Assembly (NCBI GenBank): GCA_029204225.1
Contig: CM055108.1
Span: 26,699,525-26,763,524, forward strand
Origin: Diphasiastrum complanatum
Lineage: Eukaryota; Streptophyta; Lycopodiopsida; Lycopodiales; Lycopodiaceae
Length of the DNA: 64,000 nucleotides
Direction: 5' to 3'
Below, piece after piece: positions 1 to 11,380 of the stretch. The position numbers were made by a program, and so were the translations under genes. A model generated the notes under the pieces. The model saw only the letters and a list, made by a program, of their open reading frames with translations, did no database searches and was not told where the DNA came from. Within the stretch, counting starts at the first letter, position 1. Every line of letters begins with the position of its first letter.

Positions 1-442
1 CCGTGAGACCACATCATGGGCTTCTACATGTAAATCCTCCACCGCCACTCCATCTTCTGCGGCCCCCTCCTTGGACTCCATGGTACAAGGCATCCTGGCA
101 GAACAACAATGCCGAGATGATAAGAAGTTAAACTTGCGGTTGCGGGGTCTTCCTACCGAGGGTACATCATTGCATTAGATTACATCTTTGTTTACATCGC
201 GCATGGGACTATCTCTTCCAAGCATCCAGTACGCTTGGCGACTCAAGACTGATCCTAAGGTTTTATTTGTCAAATTCAAAACTTTGCAAGACAGGCAGGC
301 TGTTCTTCGGGCGTGTCGCACTCTCCGCGGCTCTCACGTTTACATTGATGATGATCTTATCCATCATTCAAGAAGTGAGGGCAAAACAACAGCGGGTGGT
401 CTCACAAATGGCAGCTGGCACTTTTTCTCTAAGCAGCAATAG
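1..442 (+). pseudogene. LINE-A ORF1 remnant, RRM-like RNA-binding region
   Basis: The translation gives LRLRGLPTEG, a stop near 176-178, then VLFVKFKTLQDRQAVLRACR and LRGSHVYIDDDL. This matches the RRM-like core of plant LINE ORF1 proteins, which coat the element RNA as nucleic-acid chaperones. The same region occurs in LINE-C (10179-10492, minus) and LINE-F (60000-60250, minus), each ending in a YMDDDL-type motif. The N-terminal coiled coil lies outside the window. The stop and the later shift make it a pseudogene. I place the end at the last frame with clear similarity. Confidence 0.7.
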
Positions 443-504
443 GAAGTTGGGGTATTCAGGCGTGGGAGCGGCCCGATAACCCCTGCTAGCGTCACTTTTG
501 GTTT

Positions 505-2611
505 TTGAACTGTGGCAGCCTCTCTACCTCTTCTACAGCAGCGGACCTAGATCAGTATCTGCGCTCGGGGCACGTTTTCTTCTTTGCTGAGACACATGAA
601 TCTCCTACTCACCCACTCCCACCTATCTTTGGTTACCAGTGGCTCTCAGCCCCCCGTCCTATGCTTCAGGGCCATCTTCTTCGTGCCTCTGGAGGTGTGG
701 CGTGTCTGTATCAATCTCTCCATACTCCTTTTGTTCGCATGCTTTCTTCGGACAATTATGGTAGATTCTTGTGGCTTTCTCTCAGTGCTTGTTTTTGGGA
801 TTGGATAGAGATTTGTATGTCGAAGTTTGCTCCTCATACTTTGGTGTTTATGGATTTGGGAGGAGATCTATTTTAGACCCTTGCCGATGATATTGCTCGC
901 CTTTCCATACATGGTTACATCTTGCTTGCTGGAGACTTTAATGCTCGCACAAGTACCAACCAAACTCACTTTTATGAGGATGTGCTTTGCCTTCGACCCT
1001 TGGATATGTCTTATGCACGCTCGTCGGCGGATTCAGCAGCCAATGTCACCACACATGGGGAGCAGCTTTTACTGTTGGCACAGCACACGGGCTCATTTTC
1101 CTCAACGGTCTTCCTCAGTGGCCGTCTTCCTCTGGGTATACATGCCATCCTTTTGGCGGCGGACACAGTGTTGTCGATTATTTTATTGCATCACCTGCTC
1201 TGCGTCCCCACTTGCAATCTCTCACTATTTCTCCCTCAGTTCTTTCTGACCACTCTATGTTGTACCCCCCTCCCCTTCACCCACCTTCGTGTCCCTCCAT
1301 TCTGCACCCCCAACCTCCTTTTTCTCGTATACCTCCCCATAAACGCCAGGACTTCATTGACTATGTCTCACGTGCACTTGCCCACTTCCCCTTTTCCTTG
1401 AATCTCTCGACCCAAGCCTCCTTTCTCACCACCTCTCTCATCACTGTTGCTGTAGTTGTCTCCCCTCCCCCCAGCCGCAGCTCTCCTCATCGCAGGACAC
1501 ATAATAAATGGTATGACAAATCTTGCTCTTCTTTCCAAACCTATCTCAAGTACGTCCGATCCGTTTCACCTTTGCTCTCTTCCCTGGTTGAAAAACAGTA
1601 TTGCACATTTCTACACCGCAAGAAAGCTGCATACAATACGACCCGCTCAGCCCGACTACTTCACAACTTACACTCAGCCTCCTCCGCTGCCTTTTGGAGG
1701 GCTTTTCTTCCTAAGTCTCGCACCATTCCTCCCATCCCTCTTTAGTCCTGGATTGATCATGCGACCCACCTCTATACCACCCAACAGTCCCCACTCCTTT
1801 TGTCTCCCCGCCCACTTCTTTGTGACCTTTTCAAATCCCATATCGTTGAAAATGTTATTTGTCAGCTCCACAACCACCGTTCTCTTGATGTCATTTCCTT
1901 CTGCTGAACTCATCAAACCCATGGCCCAACTTGCTTCCCCTCTTCTCGCACATTGCTTCAATCGCTCTGTTACTGATGGTCTTCCTACGTCTTGGGCAAC
2001 CAACCTCCTTCGCCCCATTTTGAAAAAAGGTGATGCAATGCAAGTTGACAACTATTGGACCATCATGATCAGCCACACTGTCACTAAAGTCTTTGGCGCC
2101 GTCCTTCATCGCCTGCTTTCTATGGAGGCTGATTGACGTGGAGTCTATGCTACGGGACAGGCAGGCTTTCGCCGCGGTTACTGCACCCTTGATCATATGC
2201 TCACCTTGCGCAGCATTGTTGAAGAAGCCAAACATGCGGGCCACAAAGTTTTTGCTTGCTTCGTTGACCTGCAGAAAGCTTTTGATTCAGTTCCCCGAGA
2301 TCTTCTTCTTCGCAGGTTACGACAACGTCATATTCTTGACTCTATGCTTGCAGTGATTTTTTACCTTGTATGAGAGGATTCTAGCAAGGATTCGGCAAGG
2401 GTCTAATTTGTCTGCTCCTATCCGTAGCACTGTTGGTGTTAAGCAAGGTTGTCCCTTGTCCACTACTCTATTCGCCCTGTATGTAGATGATTTGGAGCGC
2501 CTTATCCGTGAAGAAGGTGGGGAAGGTTGTTCGCTTGCTCACTTGATTATTCCTATCCTTCTTTATGTTGATGACATTGTTCTTCTTTCTTCTTCCCCGG
2601 CTGGTCTGTAG
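505..2611 (+). pseudogene. LINE-A ORF2 remnant: APE endonuclease plus reverse transcriptase
   Basis: Several frames must be joined to follow the protein. Endonuclease pieces are AETHESP (about 590), ASGGVACLYQ (about 690), LAGDFNARTS (about 925, the GDFN motif), FGGGHSVVDY (about 1150) and LSDHSMLY (about 1240, the SDH motif). Reverse transcriptase pieces are CFVDLQKAFDSVPRD (about 2260, motif A), VKQGCPLSTTLFALYVDDLE (about 2435) and ILLYVDDIVLL (about 2560, catalytic YVDD). ORF2 nicks the target DNA and copies the RNA there. At least four frameshifts break it, and the sequence leaves the family after AGL at 2611. The frame assignments are from sequence; the enzymatic roles are family knowledge. 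Confidence 0.8.
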
Positions 2612-2840
2612 CGTCACTTACATGTCTCCGGATTGTGGGCATCCCTGCATTCTCCTAGTCATCAGTCCTACCTGGCCCGGGTTGTGGGCGTTTTATTGTT
2701 TACATTACTTTAGTTCTCATGTACAGTTTTCTTCAGTCTGCACATTGACGATGCTCCCATGCATCTTCGTACATATGTATGTGTCTTATGCACCTATGGG
2801 TGCCTTCAAGATGTTAATAAAGCTTCTTTCTTTCTTTCCC
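2612..2840 (+). mobile_element. LINE-A 3' untranslated region and terminal hairpin
   Basis: It contains TGGCCCGGGTTGTGGGC, a motif that appears twice in the LINE-B 3' region. The terminal hairpin follows at 2790-2803 (GCACC, loop TATG, GGTGC), then the conserved TTAATAAAGC and a pyrimidine tail. LINE-B, -D, -E and -F share this arrangement, so it is probably what the element's reverse transcriptase recognises. Confidence 0.75.
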
Positions 2841-3142
2841 CAGTCTGTCTCTCACCTTTTCCTACATCGTCTCGAGTCCCACACCCCCCCCCCCCCCTCC
2901 TGCTGCCTCTGGGTCGTCCCCTAGCCCGCGACGTGTCCGTGTACCCAATTTATCTGGTCCCACACCCTATGAAGGCCCTATGAACTGAGAGGATGCGTGA
3001 TGTGCAACTACCTGTGATGCCCTGCTCCTCTTTACGTACAATGAACCCAACCCCCCCTCACAACACCTCTAGGTCACCTCCTAGGCCTATTTAGAAGTGG
3101 CTCCGCTTGTGTCTTTGCGTCGAGGTCCACTAGCAATTACTT
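2841..3142. other. no gene seen; pyrimidine-rich spacer
   Basis: C-rich sequence with a poly-C run at about 2883-2898. I see no coding frame with family similarity. It separates the LINE-A tail from the 3' end of the hAT relic. Confidence 0.5.
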
Positions 3143-3838
3143 TATATCATCCCACCCCTCGTCCCCTCCCTCCTCCTCATCCACGCACTCCTCCTCGTAG
3201 TCCACTGTATACTCCTCTCCTCCTCCCGTGAATCCTCCTCATCTCCCTCCTCCCTATCTCCTCTCCTCTTGGCTGCTCTCCTGTGGCGTCGTGCAGAGTG
3301 GGCCTCGACATCCATCTTCTTGTGCAGCTCGCGAAAGATGTCATCCTCAAACTCAGCCTGCGTAGGAGGTCCTCGAGGAACGATGGCGTTGGTGTTGCTA
3401 AATTAACGAGATATGTATTGATACTAACAACAACGAAAACCAGTACATATCAAAACCAGATAAAACATAAACTAACCTCCAACAACTCTCTGGATGTCGC
3501 GTAGCGTCGTAGCATTCGTGCATTGCTAGAAACGCAAACTAGCTGATCCATCGAGAGCCGGTTCCTCTTCTTCGTGTTTTGCATGGACCAAGTGATCCAG
3601 TTCTGCTCATAGGCGGAAGCTGAATAGTCCTATGAAAACACTTTTTCCACCAAATGCTGGAGATCTGGCGTGGAGCAGCCCTGACAACCCCACCATGTCA
3701 CAGGATGCAGCTGGTCCTCCCTCCGTGCACACTGTTCCCTTGTAAAATGCCCCATGAATCGCTCGAACTTCCAGTAAGTCTGCCTCGAGGTTGCTGAGGC
3801 ATTGACATGCTGGCAAAACCACCATTTCACGTGTCAAT
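3143..3838 (-). pseudogene. hAT transposase relic, C-terminal dimerisation region
   Basis: On the minus strand, 3838 to about 3489 encodes DYSASAYEQNWITWS and NTKKRNRLS, the conserved hAT C-terminal block that carries the catalytic glutamate (here in YEQNW) and the dimerisation surface. It parallels SVCERNWSTWALVHTRRRNR in hAT-A (21747 downward) but is a different family member. A stop (TAG) at 3630-3632 sits where hAT-A has CAG followed by an intron, so this copy lacks that intron and the stop is probably a CAG-to-TAG change. A second exon, from about 3415 to a TAA near 3143, encodes an acidic and arginine-rich tail. The N-terminal BED finger and DUF659 region are absent. Nonfunctional. Confidence 0.75.
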
Positions 3839-3858
3839 GAGCATAAAAGCAGGAATCG

Positions 3859-6245
3859 TCAGGCATGAATCATCAAAGCACTTAGGTCCTCAAGTCGAAC
3901 TAAGTCCTCCTGAAGTTTCAAGTCATCCTTTCCACCAAGTCGTTCCTTTAAACGACTAATGTGAAAAACTGGATGAACCTTAACACCTTGAGGCAGCTCC
4001 AGCTGATAGGCATTCTGATGGAGTTTCCTTACTATACGGAATGGACCTGCACAATGAGGAGATAACTTAGGACATTTTCCAGTCTTTAATATCTTAGAGT
4101 CTTTTGGGATTCTAAGATATACCCAAGCCCCCTCCTCATAGAACCTAGGTGGTCGCTTTTGATTGGCGTAAAACTGGGCTCTATCCTGAGCCGTTTTTAC
4201 GTTATCGCGAGCTACAAGCAACATTTCTTGCATATCATGCAGGTTGCTGCTTGAACCTTTAGGCCTTTGAGGCCCACTGAAATGGGAGCCCTAGGCTGGA
4301 AACTATACATCAGAGAAAATGGACTAAAACCTGTCACTGAGTGCTTTGTGCTGTTATACGCAAACTCAATCATTGGAAGGTACCTTTCCCAATCCGACTG
4401 TCTCCTGGAAACATATGCTCGAGGCAATACTTCCATAGACTGGTTCGCCCTCTTTGTCTGACCATCCGATTCAGGATGATTTGATGACCCCATACTTAAG
4501 GTGGTCTCTAATTTCTCAAAGACCGCCTACCAGAATTTGCCAGTGAACTTAGGATCTCAATCACTAACAATGTCATTAGACAAACCAAACAACCTGAACA
4601 ACTTTTCACGAAAAGCTGAGCAAGTTCAGAAGCTTTGACAATTTGCTTGGTTGGTATGAATTGCGCCATTTTGGTTAACTTGTCAACTATAACCCAAATA
4701 GCATCATTTTGCTTTTGCTTCCCCGTCCGGGGTAGCCCAACCACAAAGTCCATAGAAATACTTTCCCACTTTCTTTCAGGAATTTCTAAGGGCATTAGTA
4801 AACCAGCTACCTTAAGTCTTTCAGCTTTATTAACCTGGCATTGTCCACACTTGCGAACATATGCCTCCACTTGACTTTTTAAATTTGGCCAGTCAAAGTT
4901 CCTTTTTACTAAGTCAAGCGTCCTTCGTAAGCTAGGGTGCCCTGCACATGGGCTGTCATGACATTCATGCAGGATTTGGGCCCTAATGTCATCATTTTCT
5001 CGCACACAAACCCTTCTGTTCCGGAAAAGTAACCCGTTCCTAATGGAATAGTCTCTTAATATCTTGTCCTATGGAGAAATCTTGGAATCCTGCATTCCAA
5101 GCTCATCAGTAGATCTAGAAGACCCTGCTAGGACGTCTAGCCAAATATGACCGAAGTACTTATCGGTCTTACACAAATTTCTTAAGGACAAATATATCTC
5201 AGATTGGATCTCAGAAAAGCTTAACTGATTAACCTTTCCAATCCGGCTTAAGGCATCCGCGTCACTATTAGAAGTACCCTTCCGGTACTCAATGTCATAA
5301 TGAAATTCTTGGAGCATCTCTGACCATCTTGCCTTACGACCCCTAAGGTCGACCGCATCGTTAATATACTTTAACGCTTGATGGTCAGTAACTATGGTAA
5401 ACTGGGAGCCATACAAATAATGTCTCCAAACTTTCAGGGCATGAATCACAGTAAAAAGCTCCTTGTCATAGGTGGAATACCGCCTTTGAGCAGGATCTAA
5501 CTTCGTGCTCTAAAAAAACAACGGCTTGTTAGGATCCACTATGTGTAAAATAGGTGCTGTAGTTACACAGTATTTGAGGTTCTCAAAACTCTGATTCAAC
5601 TCTTCAGTCCAAGTAACCAAAGGACTGAACTTACTGTGCGTTCTAACTCTCTTAGCTCCTTTGAGGACATTTGTCAAGGCCAATGCAATTAATGCACAGC
5701 GCAAGATGAATCTATGAAAAAATCCCGTAAAGCCCAAAAAGGACTAAACCTCACGGATGGTTTTAGGGATAGGCCATTCACGTACCTGTCGGACTTTATT
5801 TGGGTCAATTTCCAACCCATGGTCCAAAATAACATGACCAAGGTATAACAACCTCTTCTGGAAGAATCCACATTTGGACTCCTTGGCAAAAAGCTTCTCC
5901 TGTCTAAGTAACTTTAAGATAGTCCTGAGATGCTCCTCATGCTCCTCCAAGGTCTTACTATAGATGAGAATATCATCTAAGTACACTATCACGAACTTTC
6001 CCAGATATGGACGAAGAAGATCGTTCATCATCTGCTGGAAAGTCGCTGGAGCATTTGTCAAGCCAAATGGTAGAACCAGAAACTCATAATGGCCATACCT
6101 AGTTAAACCCGGTTTTTTCAACATCCTCAGTCTTTATGCAAATATGATGATACCCTGATCTCAAATCGATTTTGATGAAGTACTTTGCACCATGCAATCG
6201 ATCAACTAGTTCATCCATTCGCGACAAAGGATAACGGTTTTCAAG
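3859..6245 (-). pseudogene. Ty3/gypsy pol fragment, same family as T3
   Basis: Reading leftwards from 6245: RT ([10 protein letters not shown], then [20 protein letters not shown] and [11 protein letters not shown] near 5960), RNase H (VTDHQALKYINDA near 5385), integrase zinc finger (HECHDSPCAGHPS near 4970, QCQVNKAERLK), integrase core pieces (MDFVVGLPRTG; SNHPESDGQTKRANQ near 4470), then the C-terminal GPF region and HISRLKERLGGKDDL near 3950. The wording is almost that of T3 (53600-57060), so they are one family. Gag, protease and LTRs are absent at both edges, and several stops and frameshifts are present. The right edge ends about 55 bp before the LINE-B 3' end. The left edge stops between 3838 and 3859 next to the hAT relic. 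Confidence 0.85.
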
Positions 6246-6301
6246 TGCAGTCCGCCACTCTGAAACTGAGCCAGAGCCTTCACAATTATCAATTCTTCTA
6301 A

Positions 6302-7764
6302 CTTTATTAACGTCTTTTGGGCACCCGTGAGTGCATAAGACCAAAAAGAAAATATGTACAAGCAACAGCAGGAACATCATCCATAGGAGGACATGGTCGT
6401 AAAATGCTATAAACTAGATACGAATGAAAGTAGAACAAAGCAGAAGTAGAATAAGCCCACAACCCGGGCCAGGTATAACAGAACTACAGAAGAAATACCA
6501 ATGCCCACAACTCGGGCCAAGTGGAGAATAAGTACATATCAGCGAAAGTAAGTGTGAAGTGTTCACTGAGTGGAGTGTACAGTGGGCCCTAATGGAGGCA
6601 AGTGGTGACTACATCTGGGCTTTTTCCGCGGTGGCACAAGGATAGGAATCTCATCGTCGGAGTCATCAACATGTGCTCGAGTCCGAAAGAAGCCAGTGAC
6701 AAGCAGCTGCTGGGAGTCTAACCTTAGGTGATCTGGTACAGGCAGATGAGATTGACAGAGAGTAAGCATCTCACAAACAAGAAGTCCCAAGCAAAGAGCA
6801 TCGGGATAGGAGCCAAAACTGTGAAGTATATGCGGGCCATCGCAAAAGAGACAATAATACCTCCCTCGTATCTCATAATACAATGGACATTTGAGGAGGA
6901 AATGGGCTTCATCTTCCACCTCCTGCAATGAGCACAAGCGACGTAGACAACGCTCCCGGGCGATATCCCATGCACGACCGACCTCAATAGCAAGCTGATG
7001 AGAAGAAATGCGCAACTGCCCAAGACGATAGCGCAGGCCGTGTGATAGGGGCCGTGAGAGATAGAGCGGCAACAATGGCAAACCAGAAGGATCCAGAGAG
7101 AGGAAGTGTGTCTGGTAATAGCTCAGTCTAGTGCGGGAAGTTGGGAGGGAGCTCCAAGTCTGCTGCATATATGGATGGAATAAATAGCCTCGGATATATG
7201 CATGCGTACCACGAGGAAGATCCATGATAGAGATGCCCAGATGTCGTAAGAGATCAGACGCCTGCTGGTACCAGGAGAGCTTGGCATGGGAATCAGCTAG
7301 GACACGTGAAAAAGTAACCGCAGCAACTATGTATCTATCCGAGTGAGATGCACGAATCTGCTGAATCCGCTGAAGAAAAAGAATAACGTGGAAAAAGCCC
7401 TCAAGGATGATTGAAGGAGTAGCAAACTCAGCACGTAGGATATCATGAGGGGTGGTAGTCTTGGCACGTATCATGCGACCCAACATAGTGGCTTGAATGC
7501 GGGAAATGTCTGCCCAGTCCTGGAGAGAAAGTCCTGGCAACCAAGTCTCGGAAGCATACATCACTACTGCAACCACCCGTGTGTGAAACAACTGGCATCT
7601 AGTAGCGAGATCAAAAATATGATTCATTGTACAACCACGCTCGAACTGGACCAATGCTGAAAGACCGGAGGAAATGTGCGCAAATGCAACCTGGCGGAAA
7701 CCAAGAAGGGGAAAATTAAACAGGACTCCCAAGTAAGTATGAGAGGCAACAATGTCAACTTCTT
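6302..7764 (-). mobile_element. LINE-B, 5'-truncated non-LTR retrotransposon
   Basis: The minus strand holds the C-terminal third of ORF2 followed by a 3' untranslated region ending at 6302. The 3' region has two copies of GGCCCGRGTTGTGGGC about 50 bp apart, the hairpin at 6321-6334 (GCACT, loop CACG, GGTGC), then CAAAAGACGTTAATAAAG. The 5' end is cut at 7764 against a TC/GA microsatellite. Loss of the 5' end is typical of target-primed reverse transcription. Confidence 0.8.
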
Positions 7765-7766
7765 GG

Positions 7767-7767
<1 letters not shown>
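6563..7767 (-). CDS. LINE-B ORF2 C-terminal part with zinc knuckle (open, truncated)
   Basis: About 400 codons are open from the truncation to a stop at 6563. The frame starts in the post-RT region (ASHTYLGVLF), runs through VVMYASETWLPGLS, and ends with RRLCSLQEVEDEAHFLLKCP, a Cys-His-Cys cluster followed by YYEIRGRYYCLF. This resembles the RT-associated zinc-binding domain near the C terminus of plant LINE ORF2. No endonuclease or RT core remains. A longer frame to 7858 exists only because the microsatellite reads as Arg-Glu repeats; I exclude that part. It is a fragment of ORF2, not a separate gene. Confidence 0.75.
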
Positions 7768-7847
<80 letters not shown>

Positions 7848-7856
7848 CGCTCTCTC
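7768..7856. repeat. TC microsatellite
   Basis: About 38 TC units, ending with imperfect TCGC units. It lies between the truncated 5' end of LINE-B (minus) and a short plus-strand LINE piece. Confidence 0.95.
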
Positions 7857-7966
7857 ATGGATACATAGTTGTTGCTGTTACTTCTTCACGTGTCCTAGCT
7901 GATTCCCATGCCAAGCTCTCTTGGTACCAGCAGGCATCTGATCTCTTACGACATCTTATGAGCATG
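7857..7966 (+). mobile_element. 110-bp LINE ORF2 fragment in inverted orientation
   Basis: It encodes YIVVAVTSSRVLADSHAKLS on the plus strand. This is the segment LINE-B carries on the minus strand at about 7230-7340, so the two form a spaced inverted repeat. It is directly preceded by the TC tract. Confidence 0.8.
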
Positions 7967-8144
7967 TGAGCTGCTATCATCCTCGTCGTCGTCAAAATCA
8001 TCATCCTCGGGCACTAAACTCCGCCTAATGCAGAATGAAGTAATCAATGGCTGTGACTGTGAGGTAGAATGTTGGGGTGACCCGTATAAGTCTCTCCATA
8101 GTATGAATATCTCGTGTACCCACAGGGCGACACATCATGAGTCC

Positions 8145-9856
8145 TCATAGGCTATTGAGGGAGCGTAGAGTGGTAGGCATGTGTCGAAATTGGCAATGAT
8201 AGCGCCCTCTGATCTCATAGTATACTGGGCATCTGAAGATAAAGTGCTCCTCAGACTCCACCTCACCTAGAGAGCATAACTGGCTGTGCCTCTGCCGCAT
8301 ATAGAGCCGTGGGGTGGATGATGTTAGTGTACCAGGATGAAGGGAAACCGGAAACAACTGCGGAATTGAGAAGGGTGGCTATAGTAGGAGCGAGTAAGTC
8401 CGAGGCATGGGAAAGGAGTTCAGATTCAAGGTCTTCAATATCTCTGGCCTTGTTGGACTTCATCTTCCTAATGGCTGCAAGTACCATGTCAGATGTGAAG
8501 AAGGAGAACTCAGATGGTCGTGGAGATATGGAGATGGGTGAGTCGGTAGGGACGGTATACAAGCTAGTAGCAAAATCAGTCCAGATGCGGAGGTCCTCCA
8601 GGAGGGGTGGTGGGGAGTGAGGAATGAACTCATGCCAAAAAACTCCCGAAGAAGAACTGAAGAGAAGTTCAGTAAGATGTCTCTCTTCAGTTTCATCGTA
8701 GGAACGCTCCTTACGACGGAGAACACGGTGGTAGGAGCGTCGGGAAGATCGAAGTAGATGTGGAGCGTGGATACGTAAATGGGTAACTGACTGGTGAAGG
8801 GAATGGCACTCGACATCATACCAAGGAGGGTGCAATGGTCGAGGTGTACGTCGAGTCTTTTGGGGATGGGTTTTTGTGGGAAGTGAAAAGGAGTGTAAAA
8901 GTGAAGACAAGGACTGCCGGTACAGTGGCATGTAAATGGGATCAAATGTGTACGTGGGTGCTCGGGTAATCATGGGTAGTGTAGATGAATGAGTGGGTGG
9001 GAGGTGGCCGATATCGAAGGAGAGAAATGAGTGATCAGAAAGGGTGGTGGGAGAAACACGGAAGTCAGAGAGTATGGGTACAAAGGATGACCCCATGAGA
9101 TAGTCAATGACACTATGTCCTCCACTGTGAGTATGGCATGTATAGCTGTCTGAATGTGGCCAGCAGAGTAAGCCATTATATATGGCTAGCTCATGCGCCT
9201 CTCCAAACTGCAGTAAGTGCTCACCATATGAAGTAATAGGTTCCAAACTGTCCGCAGAGGTCCTAATAACCCCAAGCATATCACTATCAAGGGCACAAAA
9301 ACGCAGCTGATCGAGGTGTCGAAGAGCTCTGTTGTCTTGAAGATGTCCGGGCATTAAAGTCCCCTGTGAGGAAAATATGCCCTTGCTATGAGAATCTGAT
9401 AATATCTAGTGAGAGGTCCTGATATGGAGATCCAATACTCTCCGCAAAAGACGAGGACTTTGGTGGAAAATAACATGCTGCAATAAAAAGATCTCTATCC
9501 AAACCAATATCCTGACCCACAATGCGAGTCCATATGTAGCGGGCCTGCTTGTCATGTCGGATGAAGTCAATACTCGAATGGAGAGTCTCTCTGTACAAAC
9601 ATGCGACCCCTCCTGAACCTCGGCCACTGGCAGCTCTAGTCTCTCGTCGGAATACTGAGTCCCATCTATATCCAGGAAAGGACGAAAGTCCTCGCTCTGG
9701 GCTCTCGTGTGTCTCCATGATGAATAATATATCTCTACCTGTGATAAAGTCAACCAGGTCCCCTGCCGTGGAAGATGAATGTATGTTGGCACAATTCCAC
9801 ACTCCAATCCGAAGGTGGTGTGGATGGGGCCCCGGGGTGCTCCCAAACCCGGGCAC
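8145..9856 (-). pseudogene. LINE-C ORF2: endonuclease joined to zinc-knuckle end, RT deleted
   Basis: The endonuclease starts with LRIGVWNCANIHSSS and IMETHESP near 9790-9680. It continues with GSGGVACLYRET, a TGDFNARTS-type motif around 9370 in a shifted frame, HSGGHSVIDYLMGSS (about 9110) and LSDHSFLSF (about 9040). The following 1 kb ends at SSWYTNIIHPT, the place just before RT motif sequences in LINE-F. It then runs directly into LYMRQRHSQLCSLGEVESEE and HFIFRCPVYYEIRGRY, the zinc knuckle. Roughly 1 kb of RT is therefore deleted. It keeps an intact-looking endonuclease C-terminal half but cannot reverse transcribe. Confidence 0.8.
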
Positions 9857-9995
9857 CCCAAATCCCTAGCACTGGGAGCTGCTAGGAGCACTATCATGAA
9901 AGTGCACTTGTCCATCTCGATAAATGACTCGTCTGCCAGACTCACGAGCTGCCTGAAAGGCCTTGCGCCTCTCTTCTACCTAGATATACGTGAGG

Positions 9996-10361
9996 TCGTC
10001 ATCCATGTAAATAGTGGTACCACGTAGCTTAGCTCTGCACCGCAAAGCATCTCGGCGACTCGCGAGGGAAGTGAAGCGGATGATGAGTGTGGCTGCATCT
10101 CTGGTGGTCCTCCATGCAGTATCTAACCCATCTGTCCTGTGCCCAAGAGTGGAGTCAAGAAAGCGTTTTTGGCTTCACTCGTCATCCATGTAAATAGTGG
10201 TACCACGTAGCTTAGCTTTGCATCGCAAAGTATCTCGGCGACTCGCGAGGGAAGTGAAGCGGATGATGAGTGTGGCTGCATCTCTGGTGGTCCTCCATGC
10301 GGTATCTAACCCATCTGTCCTATGCTCGAGAGTGGAGTCAAGAAAGCGTTTGGTTTCAGCC
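9996..10361 (-). repeat. 183-bp direct tandem duplication inside LINE-C ORF1
   Basis: Two adjacent copies (9996-10178 and 10179-10361) with a handful of mismatches. The period is 183 bp, or 61 codons, so the duplication keeps the reading frame. It covers the RRM-like C-terminal part. Confidence 0.85.
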
Positions 10362-10879
10362 AAGGCATCCTGTGTATCTAGGATCCCACGTAATGTTGTT
10401 CGCCTTTTGGTCTCGTGATTTCTCTTTCGAGATGGTGGCTGAGATAACCGAAGAGATGGGAGTGCTTGGCTTGGTTCAAAACTGATGCCCAAGAAGGGGC
10501 CTCTTCTTGCTGCTTTTCAATCTGTCTCTAGTTCCCGTATCATAGTGGTGGTAGATGCCGAAGCCGTAGCCTGTTTGGTCCCGATGGATTGTTCGAGTGA
10601 TGCAACTTTGGACTGCAGCATGTTCTTCTCGTGAATCAAGGACGTAACCGTTCCTTTCAACTGCGAGATTTCTTGTCGCAAAGTCTGGAAATCGGCCCTG
10701 ATTTGATCAGTCTGCCAAGAAGAGAACAATTCAGTTGATTTGGAGGGCGTATACGGGATGCTAGCTGTAGGTTGTGAGCTAGCGATGGTCGGAGTAGGAA
10801 GAATGGGATCCAAAATTGCAGGTAGGGTTGAGGTGATGCCAACAAAATTGCCAGCATTGGGGTCAATGAGGGGGAGGGA

Positions 10880-11380
10880 GATGCAATCAGCAGGGGGGCA
10901 GATGTAGGGGAGGTGTCAGCAGGGGGCGGCACAGATGCAGCGAGGGAGGGGAGGGGAGTGTAGGGGAGGTGAGAGCAGGGGGCGGAGCAGCTACAGCTGC
11001 AGCTATGGAGGTGGAGGTAGGGGAGGCAACAGCAGGGGGAGCTGCAATGATGGAGATGAAGGTAAAGGAGGCGGCAGCAGGGGGAAGAAGCAGCTGCAGC
11101 GGTGTAGGTGGAGGTAGGGGAGGCGGCAGCAAAGGGGGGCGCAGCTGCAGCAGGGGTGGATGTAGGGGAGGTGGCAGCAGGGGATGGAGCAGCTGCAGCC
11201 GCAGCTATGGAGGTGGAGGTAGGGGAGGCAGCAGCAGGGGGAGCTGCAACGATGGAGGTGGAGGCAGGGGAGGAGCAGCTACAGCGGTGGAGGTGGAGGT
11301 AAGAGAGGCGGCAGCAGGGGGCGGAGCAACTGCAGTGGTGGAGGTGGAGGTAGGAGAGCGAGGGGGTGGGGGGTCCTGCG
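10880..11380. repeat. GC-rich minisatellite coding Pro/Ala-rich ORF1 N terminus
   Basis: Imperfect units of about 40-60 bp built from GGAGGTGGAGGTAGGGGAGG and GGCAGCAGGGG blocks with CAGCTGCAGC insertions. On the minus strand it reads as Pro/Ala/Ser-rich protein and on the plus strand as Gly-rich frames, which I regard as incidental. Confidence 0.8.

Larger units (their letters stand above)
1..2840 (+). mobile_element. LINE-A, non-LTR retrotransposon, internally deleted and cut by window edge
   Basis: This is an APE-type LINE read left to right: the end of an ORF1 RRM-like region, then endonuclease, reverse transcriptase, and directly after the YVDD box a jump into the 3' untranslated region. 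The part that other copies here carry after the RT (thumb and zinc-knuckle C terminus, present in LINE-B and LINE-F) is missing, so this copy has an internal deletion near 2620. The 3' end holds the family hairpin at 2790-2803, then TTAATAAAGC and a TTTC-rich tail at 2825-2840. Frameshifts and stops mean it cannot be active. Confidence 0.85.

Noticed and set aside
7676-7969. Plus-strand frame joining a Leu-Ser run to LINE sequence
   Set aside because: A microsatellite plus a 110-bp LINE fragment, not a gene.
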